NCBI GenBank assembly: GCA_041690035.1
Contig: JBDNFC010000048.1
Coordinates: 1-64,000 of the forward strand
Direction: 5' to 3'
DNA: 64,000 bases
From: CALSPH01 sp041690035
GTDB lineage: Bacteria; Bacteroidota; Bacteroidia; NS11-12g; UBA955
Shown: piece by piece, positions 9,043-19,600 of the stretch
How the letters are laid out: every line of letters begins with the position of its first letter
Position numbering within the stretch: position 1 is the first letter of the stretch
Notes under the pieces: model-generated
What the model was told of the DNA's origin: nothing
The model's input: the letters and a program-made list of their open reading frames with translations, nothing else
The model's database searches: none
Translations under genes and position numbers: made by a program

Positions 9043-9879
9043 ATGACAACAATTTCAGCATCAGAAGTAAATAAATTAAGACAAATTACTGGCGCAGGTA
9101 TGATGGATTGCAAGAAAGCATTGGTAGAAAGCAATGGTGATTTTGAAATTGCAATTGACTATCTAAGAAAAAAAGGACAAAAAATATCTGCAAATAGGGC
9201 AGACAGAAGCGCAAACGAAGGTGCTGTAATAGCCATTACAAATTCTCAAAACAGTGTTGGAATAATTTTAGAATTGAACTGCGAAACAGACTTCGTAGCA
9301 AAAAATGATGATTTTATAGCATTTGCAAATGCAATAGCTCAAACTGCATTAACACACAAACCTGCAAATATTGATGCCCTATTAACCTTTGAGGTAGAAG
9401 GCGCTATTCTTGCTGATAAATTGCAAGAATATGTAGCTAAAATTGGTGAAAAAATAAGTATCGGCAGATACCAATTGGTTGAAGATATAAATGTAGTAGC
9501 ATATATTCATAGTGGCAATAGAATAGGGGTTTTAGTAACATTAAACCATGAAAATACAGAAGCAAATAATATTGCAGCAAAAGATGTGGCTATGCAAATA
9601 GCAGCAATGAATCCGGTTGCAGTAAATAAAGAACAAGTAGATGCTAGTATTGTAAATAGAGAAATAGAAATAGGCAAAGAGCAAGCAAGGGCTGAGGGTA
9701 AACCTGAGGCGATGCTAGAAAAGATTGCTCTAGGAAAACTTAATAAATTTTATCAAGAAAATACGCTCCTAAATCAATTATTTGTGAAAGATGCTTCTGC
9801 TAATGTAGCTCAAATGCTCAACAGTGTAGAAAAAGACTTAACTGTAAATAGCTTTTATAGAGTAGCATTAGGGCAATAA
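9043..9879 (+). CDS. tsf: Elongation factor Ts
   Basis: 278 residues, full length. The N-terminal UBA-like domain reads VNKLRQITGAGMMDCKKAL, followed by the EF-Tu-contacting motif CETDFVAKND near residue 80 and the dimerisation and C-terminal helices. It is the GDP-GTP exchange factor for EF-Tu. It follows rpsB, as in most bacteria, and an intrinsic terminator stands about 25 bases after its stop. pyrH and frr, often next in other phyla, are not here. Confidence 0.97.
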   Translation: MTTISASEVNKLRQITGAGMMDCKKALVESNGDFEIAIDYLRKKGQKISANRADRSANEGAVIAITNSQNSVGIILELNCETDFVAKNDDFIAFANAIAQTALTHKPANIDALLTFEVEGAILADKLQEYVAKIGEKISIGRYQLVEDINVVAYIHSGNRIGVLVTLNHENTEANNIAAKDVAMQIAAMNPVAVNKEQVDASIVNREIEIGKEQARAEGKPEAMLEKIALGKLNKFYQENTLLNQLFVKDASANVAQMLNSVEKDLTVNSFYRVALGQ

Positions 9880-9903
9880 CTAACATTAAACCATTAATAA
9901 TAT

Positions 9904-9936
9904 AAAAACCGAATGGCATTAAGCTCTTCGGTTTTT
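9904..9936 (+). terminator. Intrinsic terminator after tsf
   Basis: A 10-bp stem AAAAACCGAA/TTCGGTTTTT (9904-9913 with 9927-9936) around a 13-nt loop, followed by a further T. It closes the ribosomal operon. The next ATG (9944) begins only 7 bases later. Confidence 0.82.
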
Positions 9937-9943
9937 TATTGCC

Positions 9944-10714
9944 ATGAAATACCATAAAAACGACACTCTTATACTATTTGCAGCTTATTGTGATAAAAAT
10001 ATACTCCCCGAATATTTAAAAATTTATCTGTTGGAACTAAGAAAGTATGCTAAAGAGATGGTTTTTATAAATTGTTTTGATACTTATATTACTCAAGAAC
10101 AATTTTTTTTTAAACACCACCAAATAGATATACTTACTGTAAATAATGAAGGGTATGATTTTGGCATGTGGCAAAAAGCACTAGCACAAAAAAACTTAGC
10201 CGATTATAAACATATACTTTTAGTAAATGACTCTTGCATACTGATACAGCCGCTTAGCAATTTTTTTAATCAATGGGCAAATAGCAATGCTGATTATTAT
10301 GGTATCTTATCGTCTAATGAAAAGCAATATCACCTTCAATCATATTTTATAGGACTAAATCAACATGCTATCCAAGTATTAGTTAATCATTTTACGCGGC
10401 ATGGCATTGTAAAAGATAAACGTAAACTTATAAATCTTTATGAAATAGGACTTACTGTAGGAATGCTCAAGAAAGGGCTTTGTGTAGATGCACTATACAA
10501 TGGCAGTGGAAATACTAATCCAAATTTTCATCAATTAGAGGCCTTACTTGTAGAAGGATTTCCTTTAATTAAGAAGCAAATCGCTCTTAACAAATTGTTT
10601 GAACATGATATTAAGGCCTTTGCAAAAGAGAATATAGATTTGTCGGCAGAGAATATTAAAAAAATAATTAAAAAACACAGTGCTTTGGAAGTTGATTGGG
10701 ATAAAATTTTTTAA
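9944..10714 (+). CDS. Rhamnan synthesis protein F-like glycosyltransferase
   Basis: 256 residues. It resembles the catalytic part of RgpF-type proteins: an N-terminal strand (LILFAAYCDKN), NNEGYDFGMWQKAL around 63-76, NDSCIL, QSYFIGL near 130, and near the C terminus NPNFHQLEALLVEGFPLIKKQ, equivalent to the family's NPS..LI..G.PF.K segment. RgpF enzymes transfer rhamnose or related sugars in polysaccharide synthesis; the sugar here is unknown. It starts straight after the tsf terminator, so it needs its own promoter, which I could not place. Confidence 0.75.
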   Translation: MKYHKNDTLILFAAYCDKNILPEYLKIYLLELRKYAKEMVFINCFDTYITQEQFFFKHHQIDILTVNNEGYDFGMWQKALAQKNLADYKHILLVNDSCILIQPLSNFFNQWANSNADYYGILSSNEKQYHLQSYFIGLNQHAIQVLVNHFTRHGIVKDKRKLINLYEIGLTVGMLKKGLCVDALYNGSGNTNPNFHQLEALLVEGFPLIKKQIALNKLFEHDIKAFAKENIDLSAENIKKIIKKHSALEVDWDKIF

Positions 10715-10808
10715 AAGATTAAAAGAGTGCTAATGATTTTTTTTATTTCTAATATATTTTAACTCAAAATTTTATTTAACTCGACAGCCTATAACCAATT
10801 ATTTTTAT

Positions 10809-10816
10809 GATATTTG
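10809..10816 (+). promoter_or_regulatory. Candidate -7 box for the membrane glycosyltransferase
   Basis: GATATTTG, 7 of 8 match to TAnnTTTG, ends 18 nt before the ATG at 10835. It overlaps an upstream in-frame TTG at 10814, which argues that the ATG, not the TTG, is the start. Confidence 0.4.
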
Positions 10817-10834
10817 CTTTTTAAAAATAGAAAA

Positions 10835-12190
10835 ATGTACACTACTATTAAAAAAAATAAATGGTGGATACTTATATTTATAATCTGCACTGTGCCAAGG
10901 TTTTTTATTAGCTTTATTAATCAAGAATCTAATGACGACCATGCAGAAACGGTAAAACAATGGATGATGAAGGGTGAATATCCAGCTGTAGATGATTGTT
11001 TTGAATGTTTTCAACCACCTGCTTATTATTGGGTTATAAAAAATATTTGTAAACTCAATATCAATAACGATAAGCCTGTTATTTATGCAACAATGAAATG
11101 GGTGAATTTTGTGTTTGGTATTTTTATTCTACTCTATATTATATATGCCTGCACCTTTTTTAATTTATGGATTGGTTATCAATATATAATTGCACTATTT
11201 TGGGGCTTAAATCCAAAATTAATTGCCATTTGTGCACAAATGACTAATGATACAGCAATAATTCTGTTGGGCCTAATCTATACCCATTTGCTATATCTGT
11301 TTTTCAAAAATTATTTTGTGTTCAAAAAATTTTTCTATCTAGTTATAATTGCTTCATTGGCGGCCTTAACAAAGGGTACAGGTCTATTGTTTATTGGCGT
11401 TACAGCATTATTGCTTCTTTATTTGATATTGGCAAATAAAGTGATTATAAATAAATTATGGATTAGTTATGGGGCTGTGCTATTTGCAGCTATTATATGC
11501 GTTGCCTATTTTGGCAATTATTATAGAAAATATCAAGAAAATGGCAATCCCTTTATTACTAATTGGAAAGCTGACAATCCGCCTAATTTTTTTAAATTTG
11601 ATTCTTCAAAAGCAAGGTTAGGCATTACTACTGTGAGTCAATCATTTTTTACATTTAGAATATTTGATTTAGTAATTAATCCGGCCATAGAAAATGGGTA
11701 TAAAAATACTCCAATTAATAGAACCTCTTTTTTTACCATGCTATATGCACAATATTCTAATGTATTTTATGAACAATATCCTCATGGATGGCGCAATAAA
11801 GACCCTCTTCCCACTTTGTTTGCCCAAATTAATTATATTGTACAATTACCGTTATTACTTGTTTTTATTTTTGGGGTTATACAATCTGTAAAAGATTTGT
11901 TAAAAAGAAAACAGGTAGATTATTACTTTTGTTTATTTCTTCTTTTTTGTATATTTATGTTTTTTTTAATCTATTATGCCTATATTTTTAGAGACTTTAG
12001 CTTTATAAAAGTAATATTTATTTTTCCTATCTTGGCAAGTATTATTCATATTTTTTTTCGCGGTATTATGGCAATAAAGAACAAAAAATATTTAATGTAC
12101 AGCACTGTACTTCTGCTCTCTATTTCCAGCATTTTATATTTAATTAATCTATACTATCTTTATTTAACATTGATGCATGCTTACAATTGA
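10835..12190 (+). CDS. Integral-membrane glycosyltransferase (GT39/PMT-like)
   Basis: 451 residues from the ATG at 10835 (a TTG at 10814 would add seven residues but lies in the likely promoter). It has about ten hydrophobic segments. The first periplasmic loop holds the acidic motif ESNDDHAETVKQW and then ECFQPPAYYW, the arrangement seen in polyprenyl-phosphate-sugar-dependent GT-C enzymes, where an Asp in loop 1 is catalytic. The middle contains AQMTNDTAIILLG and LTKGTGLLF, also typical. It would use a lipid-linked sugar on the outer face of the inner membrane; the acceptor is unknown. Confidence 0.72.
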   Translation: MYTTIKKNKWWILIFIICTVPRFFISFINQESNDDHAETVKQWMMKGEYPAVDDCFECFQPPAYYWVIKNICKLNINNDKPVIYATMKWVNFVFGIFILLYIIYACTFFNLWIGYQYIIALFWGLNPKLIAICAQMTNDTAIILLGLIYTHLLYLFFKNYFVFKKFFYLVIIASLAALTKGTGLLFIGVTALLLLYLILANKVIINKLWISYGAVLFAAIICVAYFGNYYRKYQENGNPFITNWKADNPPNFFKFDSSKARLGITTVSQSFFTFRIFDLVINPAIENGYKNTPINRTSFFTMLYAQYSNVFYEQYPHGWRNKDPLPTLFAQINYIVQLPLLLVFIFGVIQSVKDLLKRKQVDYYFCLFLLFCIFMFFLIYYAYIFRDFSFIKVIFIFPILASIIHIFFRGIMAIKNKKYLMYSTVLLLSISSILYLINLYYLYLTLMHAYN

Positions 12191-12197
12191 TAATTTT

Positions 12198-12225
12198 TTG
12201 TTATGAAAAATTAAGTTTAAGTTTG
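12198..12225 (+). promoter_or_regulatory. Promoter of the small barrel/peroxidase pair
   Basis: TTG at 12198-12200, a 17-nt spacer and a perfect TAAGTTTG at 12218-12225, ending 10 nt before the ATG at 12236. Confidence 0.55.
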
Positions 12226-12235
12226 TCAAATAATT

Positions 12236-12937
12236 ATGAAAAAAATATTTGTTTCAGTAATAGTCTGTATATTTTCAAACCCACTTGTATCTCAAGATAA
12301 AATTAATAAAAACGAATTTAATATTAATATTACTGGTTTTGTATCAAATTATTTAAGTTTTGGTAGTGCTTCTATTTCAAATAATCCCTATTTAATTGGC
12401 TACAAACGCAGATTTAAAAATAAACACGCCATAAGACTGGGTGGCGCATATTTTTTTCAAAACACAAACAATCAAGTATCCACAAATTTCTCTAGGTCTT
12501 ACTCAAGCATATCTGACTTAAACTATAGAATAGGCTATGAAAATTTATTGAAATTAAGCAATAAATTTAGTTGGTTCTATGGTATTGATTATGCAGTAAG
12601 TGTAAACAGTTTTAAATCCAAAAGTGATCAACGATTTAATTCCTTTGGTAAAATATTTAACCCTACATTTATCTCTACAAATGATGTAAAATCTTATGGT
12701 GGAGGATTTGTAGCAGGATTGCAGTGGAATGTGAGTAAACAAATTTCTTTTTTTGCAGAGGCGCGTCTTTATGGCTTTTACACAGAAGAAACAAGAACCA
12801 CAAATTGGGAAAATTTATCAGATGATTTAAAAACTGCTTTTCCTTCGCAGAACTTTTCCGAGATAAAAAATACTAATTTTAATAGCAATTTTCAGCTCTC
12901 ACTTCCATTAGACCTATTTGTAGTTTTTAAATTTTAA
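12236..12937 (+). CDS. Predicted outer-membrane beta-barrel protein
   Basis: 233 residues. A signal peptide (1-19, ending PLVSQ) is followed by alternating strands with periodic aromatics and glycine-rich turns, and the protein ends in Phe (LFVVFKF), the classical signal for outer-membrane barrel insertion. It resembles small 8-10-stranded porin-like or OmpW/OmpA-type barrels, but no family can be named. The di-heme peroxidase gene follows 6 bases later, so the two are almost certainly one transcript. Confidence 0.65.
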   Translation: MKKIFVSVIVCIFSNPLVSQDKINKNEFNINITGFVSNYLSFGSASISNNPYLIGYKRRFKNKHAIRLGGAYFFQNTNNQVSTNFSRSYSSISDLNYRIGYENLLKLSNKFSWFYGIDYAVSVNSFKSKSDQRFNSFGKIFNPTFISTNDVKSYGGGFVAGLQWNVSKQISFFAEARLYGFYTEETRTTNWENLSDDLKTAFPSQNFSEIKNTNFNSNFQLSLPLDLFVVFKF

Positions 12938-12943
12938 AAAAAT

Positions 12944-13978
12944 ATGAAAAGTAACATAATTATTGCCGTTTTAATTTTATCTACAGTTTTATTTATTGCT
13001 TGTGCAAAAAACCAAGTAGAAAAACCATATAATGCTGCACAACTAGTTGCATTTGATTATTCAATTACCAATGCCCCCGCGATGGTTAAATCTAATTTTG
13101 GAGAAATAAATACCAAAGCAGCGCAGGTAGGAAGAGCGCTGTTTTATGATAAAATGTTGTCTATCAACAATAATATTTCTTGTGGCAGTTGCCATATTCA
13201 ATCCATGGGATTCTCAGACAATTTTGCAGTGAGCCCAGGCTTTAATAACCAAAAAACACTTTTTAATTCTATGCCATTAGTAAATTTAGGGGCTCAGAAT
13301 CATTTTTTTTGGGATGGAAGGTCCACTAATATTAGCAAGCAAGTTATGATGCCAATAGCCAATCACATAGAGATGGGCCTTGAAAATACAAATTTATTAA
13401 TGGCTAAATTAAGTGCTTCTACGATGTATGTTAATCTTTTTTCTAATGCTTTTGCAGATGGAAAAATATCATCTAATAACGTAGCATTTGCATTAAGTAA
13501 TTTTGTAAATTCTATTGTTTCCTATAACACTAAATACGATAAATATTTACGAAATGAGGCCTTATTTTCTGAAATAGAGATGAAAGGATTAGAATTATTT
13601 ACAAAAAAATATAATTGTCAAAGCTGTCATGGAGGAGAAAACTTTAATTCGCAATGGGGAGGCATTACTTTTGCAAATATTGGATTGAGTGATAAGGTAG
13701 ATTTGAGTCTTGCTTCAGAAGGATTTTATAAAACACCTAATTTGAGAAATGTGGCACTTACGGCACCATATATGCACGATGGCTCTTTGCGTACTTTAGA
13801 AAACGTGATAGATCATTATAACTTTGGGGTAAAAGGAAATGAAATTTTAGACTGGCGCTTAGAAAAAGGAGGCTTAAAAATTATTACCTCGCATGAGAAA
13901 AAGGCATTGATTGCATTTTTAAACACCTTAACAGACAGCGAAATGAGAGACAACCCTAAATGGAGTAATCCTTTCTAG
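12944..13978 (+). CDS. Di-heme cytochrome c peroxidase/MauG-family lipoprotein
   Basis: 344 residues. A lipoprotein signal with Cys20 (LFIAC) is followed by two heme c motifs, CGSCH at 80-84 and CQSCH at 225-229, and the axial-ligand region APYMHDGS with Met277, which belongs to the bacterial di-heme CCP/MauG superfamily. These enzymes reduce hydrogen peroxide or oxidise a protein partner in the periplasm. The lipid anchor would hold it to a membrane. The partner may be the barrel gene just upstream, but that is only proximity. Confidence 0.88.
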   Translation: MKSNIIIAVLILSTVLFIACAKNQVEKPYNAAQLVAFDYSITNAPAMVKSNFGEINTKAAQVGRALFYDKMLSINNNISCGSCHIQSMGFSDNFAVSPGFNNQKTLFNSMPLVNLGAQNHFFWDGRSTNISKQVMMPIANHIEMGLENTNLLMAKLSASTMYVNLFSNAFADGKISSNNVAFALSNFVNSIVSYNTKYDKYLRNEALFSEIEMKGLELFTKKYNCQSCHGGENFNSQWGGITFANIGLSDKVDLSLASEGFYKTPNLRNVALTAPYMHDGSLRTLENVIDHYNFGVKGNEILDWRLEKGGLKIITSHEKKALIAFLNTLTDSEMRDNPKWSNPF

Positions 13979-14029
13979 TAGATGTTAATCAGTTCATGAT
14001 AATTATAAAATATTTTTAGTTATTATTCC

Positions 14030-14037
14030 TATATTTG
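14030..14037 (+). promoter_or_regulatory. -7 box of the lamin-tail protein gene
   Basis: Perfect TATATTTG ending 8 nt before the ATG at 14046; very short leader predicted. Confidence 0.5.
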
Positions 14038-14045
14038 TATAATAA

Positions 14046-16598
14046 ATGAACAAAAAGTATAGCATATATTTTATTATTTTAATGCATATTATGCCACTAA
14101 ATGCTCAGTTTTACGACAAGTTTGAGTCGAATATTTTTTTTCCTTGGCAAGTAGATACTTCTAAATTTGCATTTGATAATGGAAAACTTGTTTCTAATTC
14201 TAGTATAATCAATGATGCATTTACCATTGCAGTGCCTATGCAAAAACCCGCAAGGCAATGGGATTTTTTTACCGAATTAAAATTTAATACAAGCAGCGCT
14301 AATTTTGTAGATTTTTTTTTATTTGCAAACAAGTCTAATTTGTCGCTTTCTGATACTGCACTATTTTTGCGCATTGGAAACACAAGAGATGAGATATCAA
14401 TCTACCAAAAAATAGGGGTAAATACAACATTGCTTTATGATGGTATAGATGACAAGACAAATAAAAATAATAATGCCATTCAGCTAAATATGTGGCTCAA
14501 AAAGGATTCCCTATTTTTAAAATACAGTCTTAATCCCAGCAACCCTTCTGCAGTTGAAAATTTTAGCGTTCTCATTGATAACAACAGATTTAATTTAGAC
14601 AAGTCATTTACAGGATTTAATATCAAACAATCTACAGCAAGTTTTTTTGGCAAACATTTTTTTGATGATTTTTATGCAGGCCCAATAATCTTAGATACTA
14701 TTGCTCCAAGTCTTAAGAACATTATATTACGTGATAGCAATAAAGTAACTTTATTTTTCTCAGAAAATATTAAGCCTTCACTTTTAGAAAAATTAAACAA
14801 CTACTTATTAAGCCCTCAAATCATATCACCCACCAATGCTTTTACGCAAAGTGAAGACAGTGTTTTACTCACTTTTAATAATGCTTTTTTATCTGGTGAC
14901 TCTCAAACTTTGATTGTGGATAGCTTTGCAGATATAGCGGGCAATCTTATGATGGGGCAATCAATCAAGTTTTTGTATCGAAATATTGTTACACCTCAAT
15001 TTAAAGACATAATTATTACAGAAATTTATAGCAAACCTTTAAATTCTGGCCTAAATGTAGAAGCATTAGAAATATATAATAGCACCAATAATTTTATAGA
15101 TATAAGTGGCTGCTCTCTTTCAGATCTTACCTCTTCTCAAACTTTTGCCAATTTTATTCTTAGTCCACGTACATATTATGTGCTATGCGATAACAATGAC
15201 ACCTCTTTTTTCGCTAATGACAATAAAATATGGGTAACAACCTTGCCAAGTCTTAATGATGATGATGATAGAATTGCAATTTCTGATAGAAGCAAACAAA
15301 TAATATATAACGTATATTATCAAAAATCTTGGCATGATGTGGGCAAAAGTGACGGTGGCTGGTCTTTAGAAATGATAGATAAAAATAAGGCTTGTGCTAC
15401 ATCAGAAAATTTCAAAAGCTGCACAAATAGAGCTGGGCATACATTGGGTTTAGAAAATAGCAATTCAGGGTCTTTAATAGCGGTTGCCTTACCTAAATTA
15501 GTAGATTTTTATATAGAGAATTCAAAAACAATTCGACTTACTTGGCAGCATCCGCTTGATTTTTCTATTGCGGTAAATTTCAATCAATATACTTTATTCA
15601 ATAATACTTTAGACAGTATCAAAATAAAACATGACAATCCTAATATTGTATATCTTTATTATAACAAGCAATTTAATACAATAAATAATGATTTTAAAAT
15701 CAATGCTTTTGTAGCTTGTAATGGCAATATTTTTAACGAAATGAAATTTGTATTTGACATTCCAAAAACACCTGCTATTGGGCAGATTAAGTTTGCTGAA
15801 ATTATGTTTAATGCTAAAACAGATTGCGCAGAATATATAGAATTTGACAATGTTTCAAACCAATTTTTGGACATTAAAAATATTTTTTTAGCATATCAAT
15901 TATCAACTACTTTTAGTCAAGAAAATATATGTGTAAATGGAGCTATATTGCAGCCAAATCAAAAATTGATTATTACTAATTCTATTTCCAACTTGTCTTT
16001 CTGTCATAATTTATGTGAAAACACATTGTACCTTGAATATAAAAATTGGCAAACCTTAGATGATAATAATGCCCAAGTATGGTTAACCGATTTTAGAAAC
16101 CGATTGATTGATAGCATAGTTTATGAAGAAGGGATGCACAGCATATTTATTTCAGATAATGATGGGGTTGCCTTAGAAAAATTTGATACTACACAAGCAG
16201 GTTGGCAAAAGACAGCATGGACTAGCATTGGACAAGCCAGAAATTATGCTACACCTGGCTGCGAAAATAAAATATTGCAAATTACAGATTTGAAAGAAGA
16301 TTTTGCAGCAGTCAATCCATATTTTGTTACCAGCAGTGGTAATGAAGAGAAGGCCGTTATTGCCTATAATTTATCCTTGCCAAATTATAGCGTTAATATT
16401 TTTGTAACAGATAGGTTGGGCAATCTTGTAAAGCAAATTGCCAATAATGAACTTCTTTCTTTGGCAGGCAATATTTTTTGGGATGGAACAGATGCGGGCA
16501 ATAAACTAGTGGCAGCAGGTATCTATTTTGTGCGCATAAGCGCAATTCATCCGAAAGGGAAAACCATAAACAAAACACTAGAAATCACAAAATTATAG
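14046..16598 (+). CDS. Secreted lamin-tail-domain surface protein with FlgD-like C terminus
   Basis: 850 residues. Signal peptide (1-20, LNAQ). Residues about 21-215 look like a beta-sandwich; about 220-315 form an Ig-like domain (KVTLFFSENI, VDSFADIAGN); two lamin-tail domains follow, one from about 320 (DIIITEIYSKP, EALEIYN, ISGCSL) and one from about 578 (IKFAEIMFNAK, AEYIEFDN). The last 80 residues (VFVTDRLGNLVKQI-like, WDGTDAGNKLVAAGIYFVRI) match the FlgD/CHU-type Ig domain that ends many type IX-secreted proteins. It is probably exported to the surface as an adhesin or scaffold. It converges on the PKD adhesin, with 30 bases between the stops. Confidence 0.78.
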   Translation: MNKKYSIYFIILMHIMPLNAQFYDKFESNIFFPWQVDTSKFAFDNGKLVSNSSIINDAFTIAVPMQKPARQWDFFTELKFNTSSANFVDFFLFANKSNLSLSDTALFLRIGNTRDEISIYQKIGVNTTLLYDGIDDKTNKNNNAIQLNMWLKKDSLFLKYSLNPSNPSAVENFSVLIDNNRFNLDKSFTGFNIKQSTASFFGKHFFDDFYAGPIILDTIAPSLKNIILRDSNKVTLFFSENIKPSLLEKLNNYLLSPQIISPTNAFTQSEDSVLLTFNNAFLSGDSQTLIVDSFADIAGNLMMGQSIKFLYRNIVTPQFKDIIITEIYSKPLNSGLNVEALEIYNSTNNFIDISGCSLSDLTSSQTFANFILSPRTYYVLCDNNDTSFFANDNKIWVTTLPSLNDDDDRIAISDRSKQIIYNVYYQKSWHDVGKSDGGWSLEMIDKNKACATSENFKSCTNRAGHTLGLENSNSGSLIAVALPKLVDFYIENSKTIRLTWQHPLDFSIAVNFNQYTLFNNTLDSIKIKHDNPNIVYLYYNKQFNTINNDFKINAFVACNGNIFNEMKFVFDIPKTPAIGQIKFAEIMFNAKTDCAEYIEFDNVSNQFLDIKNIFLAYQLSTTFSQENICVNGAILQPNQKLIITNSISNLSFCHNLCENTLYLEYKNWQTLDDNNAQVWLTDFRNRLIDSIVYEEGMHSIFISDNDGVALEKFDTTQAGWQKTAWTSIGQARNYATPGCENKILQITDLKEDFAAVNPYFVTSSGNEEKAVIAYNLSLPNYSVNIFVTDRLGNLVKQIANNELLSLAGNIFWDGTDAGNKLVAAGIYFVRISAIHPKGKTINKTLEITKL

Positions 16599-16628
16599 CT
16601 CTTATTGCAAATCTAGTTTGGAAATACA

Positions 16629-19600
16629 TTATTTAAGTAGCGTGAAATCTCCTTTTAGAAAATAGGCCCTATCATCAGCACCCAAAGCATAAATTATATA
16701 CATATAAACGCCTTGCATACAATCACTTCCTAAATATTTGCCGTCCCATCCTGCAAGGCAGTCTGTTGTTTCAAAGAGTTTTTCTCCCCAGCGATTATAA
16801 ATCATAAGTTTATAGTTTGAAATAAATGTTCCCTTTGGTGCAAAAACTTCGTTAATTCCATTATTGTCGGGAGTAAACGCGTTAGGAATAAATAGTGTAG
16901 AAGTGGGTTTTACTGTTGCATGATTGCTTATGCTTTGCACATTCCATCTTCGACTATCTACAGGCTGATTTCTAAAAGCTGTAACCCGATATGTATATTC
17001 AGGCATGCATGTTAAAGGTACTCTTTGATCCAAGAAAAGGGTGTCTTTGGTTTGTCCAATTTGCTCAAATATTCCCTCAGCATTTTGTCGTTCCACAGTA
17101 TAATGCTCTATGCCTTCTTTCCACTCTTTATAGGCGGTCCAACTTAAAAGTGGCCTGTGTGAAACAACGTCAAAAGTCGTTTTTAATAAAATGGTTTTTG
17201 CAACATTACTTTTGGGTGAAACCATATCGCAAGTATCTTTTGCCTGCACAAAATATTGATAAGAAACATCATTTACTTTGGTTTTAAAATCCTCAAAAAA
17301 CAGCTGATTATCAACACCAGATTCTAAATTGAAAAGATTGATGAATTGATTATTTCTAGTTATTTCATAAGATTTTATGGGGGTGATAGTTACATTGCTT
17401 TTAAGCCACTCTAGTCTTGTAAATTGATTATTTTCTACTGTTGCCCTCCAATTTTCTGCCAAGCTTGGCAACAATGTCCAAATAGGCCTAACGTGGCATG
17501 TATCGCTCCAGCTAGACTCACTATTTCCAATCAGCTCTTTTGCTTTTACTTTATAAATAAAAGTCATTTTACAAAAAATATTGGTATCGGTATAATTTAA
17601 AATATCACCATTTACTTCACCAATTTTTATAAACCCTTTTTCATTCTTAAATTCATCTCTATATATTTCATATTTATCCACTTTCCAGCCTGTATACGAA
17701 TTCCAGTTTACTAACGCAGCATTCTCTATTGCTTTACCTTTTATATCTATTGTGCAGTGGGTTATTAAACTATCTAGCGGCTGTTCTAGCTCACAGGCAT
17801 TCATATTACCTACTTTAAAACAATATACATTGCTCAAAGTGTTCAAATTGTTTTTAGAAACCAAGGTGTCATTGTAATTATAAAAAGTGCCCCATAATTG
17901 CATAGGATTAGTATTGGGATTATAAATTGTATATTTAAAGAAATCAGGATTTTTAGCCCTAGAATACTTAATATCTATAGTGTAATCATCTGCTACAGAA
18001 GCATAATAAAACATAGGTTTTTCTGCTGGTTTTCTATCTCCTATTAGTAATTTATCTGTTTGTTTTAAAGTATCAGTGCAGCCAAGGTTGTCAATTACTA
18101 CAAGTTGATAATCAAATCTTCCAATAGTATCTAGTTTTACAATAATATTTTTTTGTTCATAATGTTTATTTAAAATTTGCCACTCATATTTTTTTACCCC
18201 TGCTTCACTTTTGGCATCACCAAAAAATTGGAGGGTGTCACCAACACAAGCATTCATTTTATATTTTTGATGTATGGCTTTTAGCAGCGGCACTTTAATC
18301 TCTTTGCTTGCACTATCAGCGCAGCCATTTTCAGTGTTAACTATTAGTTTAATAGTTTGCTTTCCTGATAACACGGGTTTGTAAAGAGGATTTTTTTCAT
18401 TAGATTTTTGCTGATTATTTAGGGTCCATTCATACTTCAATGTTTGCCCATCGCTTATAACCGTAGTGTCTTTTAGCATTGTTTGGTTTCCAAAACATAT
18501 AAAATCTGTGGTGATAGCTGTTTTTGGGTAATCGTATGCAAAAATGGTATCTATAGAAGGCATAACATATTGACAGCCAGATGTATCAGAAAGAATTACT
18601 ACAGGGATATATTTTCCAGGGCGCGAATAGCTTTTAATAGGGTTTCTGTTGATAGAATCAGTAACACCATCTCCTAAATCCCATTTAAAAAAATTTGCAT
18701 CTAATTTTTTGAGTTCAAAATTCACTTCCACAGGCACACAAGCCCTACTTCTTGGAAAATTGAATGTTCCAATAGGCCCTTTTACCTCTATCAAATTTTC
18801 TTTAATTGCCTCATCTTTGCAATCGTTCTGATCTTTTATTATTAATTTAACTCGATAAAATCCTGGGTAAACATAGGTTTTTTCTGGATGTTCTTTATCA
18901 GAAGTGCTACCATCGCCAAAATCCCAAAAATATGTATTTATTGCTTCGGGAATGGGAAAACTTTTATTGGTATATTTTACTAAAAATGGGGGACAAGTGC
19001 CTACTGTTTTATCTACTGTAAAATTTGTGTAGGTTTTGGGTGTATCTATAAATATTTTTTCAGTTACTTTATATTTACATCCATCTATTGTGGTGGCTTC
19101 AAACCTAACGTAATGTATACCTGGCGTCTTAAATTTTTCTATAGCAGTAATGTCTCCTGCATTAGTTATTTGGTCATCATAATACCAACGTATGCTGTTT
19201 TGCAAAATGCCGCTACCCCTAAAGTTTGCTACCACAAAAGGATAATGACAATCGGGTGATTTTCTTAGAATTATACTTGGCACTATGCCATAATCTTCTA
19301 ATAAAAATGATTGAACAATATCGCAAGTATTTGGCTGTAGTTTATGAAACTGTAAATAATAATACCCATTTCTTACCTCTAAATTTTTTGGCTCTATTTG
19401 GATGGTTTTATTTGTTTGCCAAAAAGTATCTATACCACTCACCCAAAAGCGAATGGACTTATCTGTATTGGTAAAAAATGAATCTGTAAGCTCAATTTTA
19501 ATCGCAGTACATTTGTTCAAACTTATTAGCCCTGGTGCTGTTTTGCTCTCTGTTACTATAACTATGCTATCGTTTGATGCATAAGGACAGTTAAAAGTGT

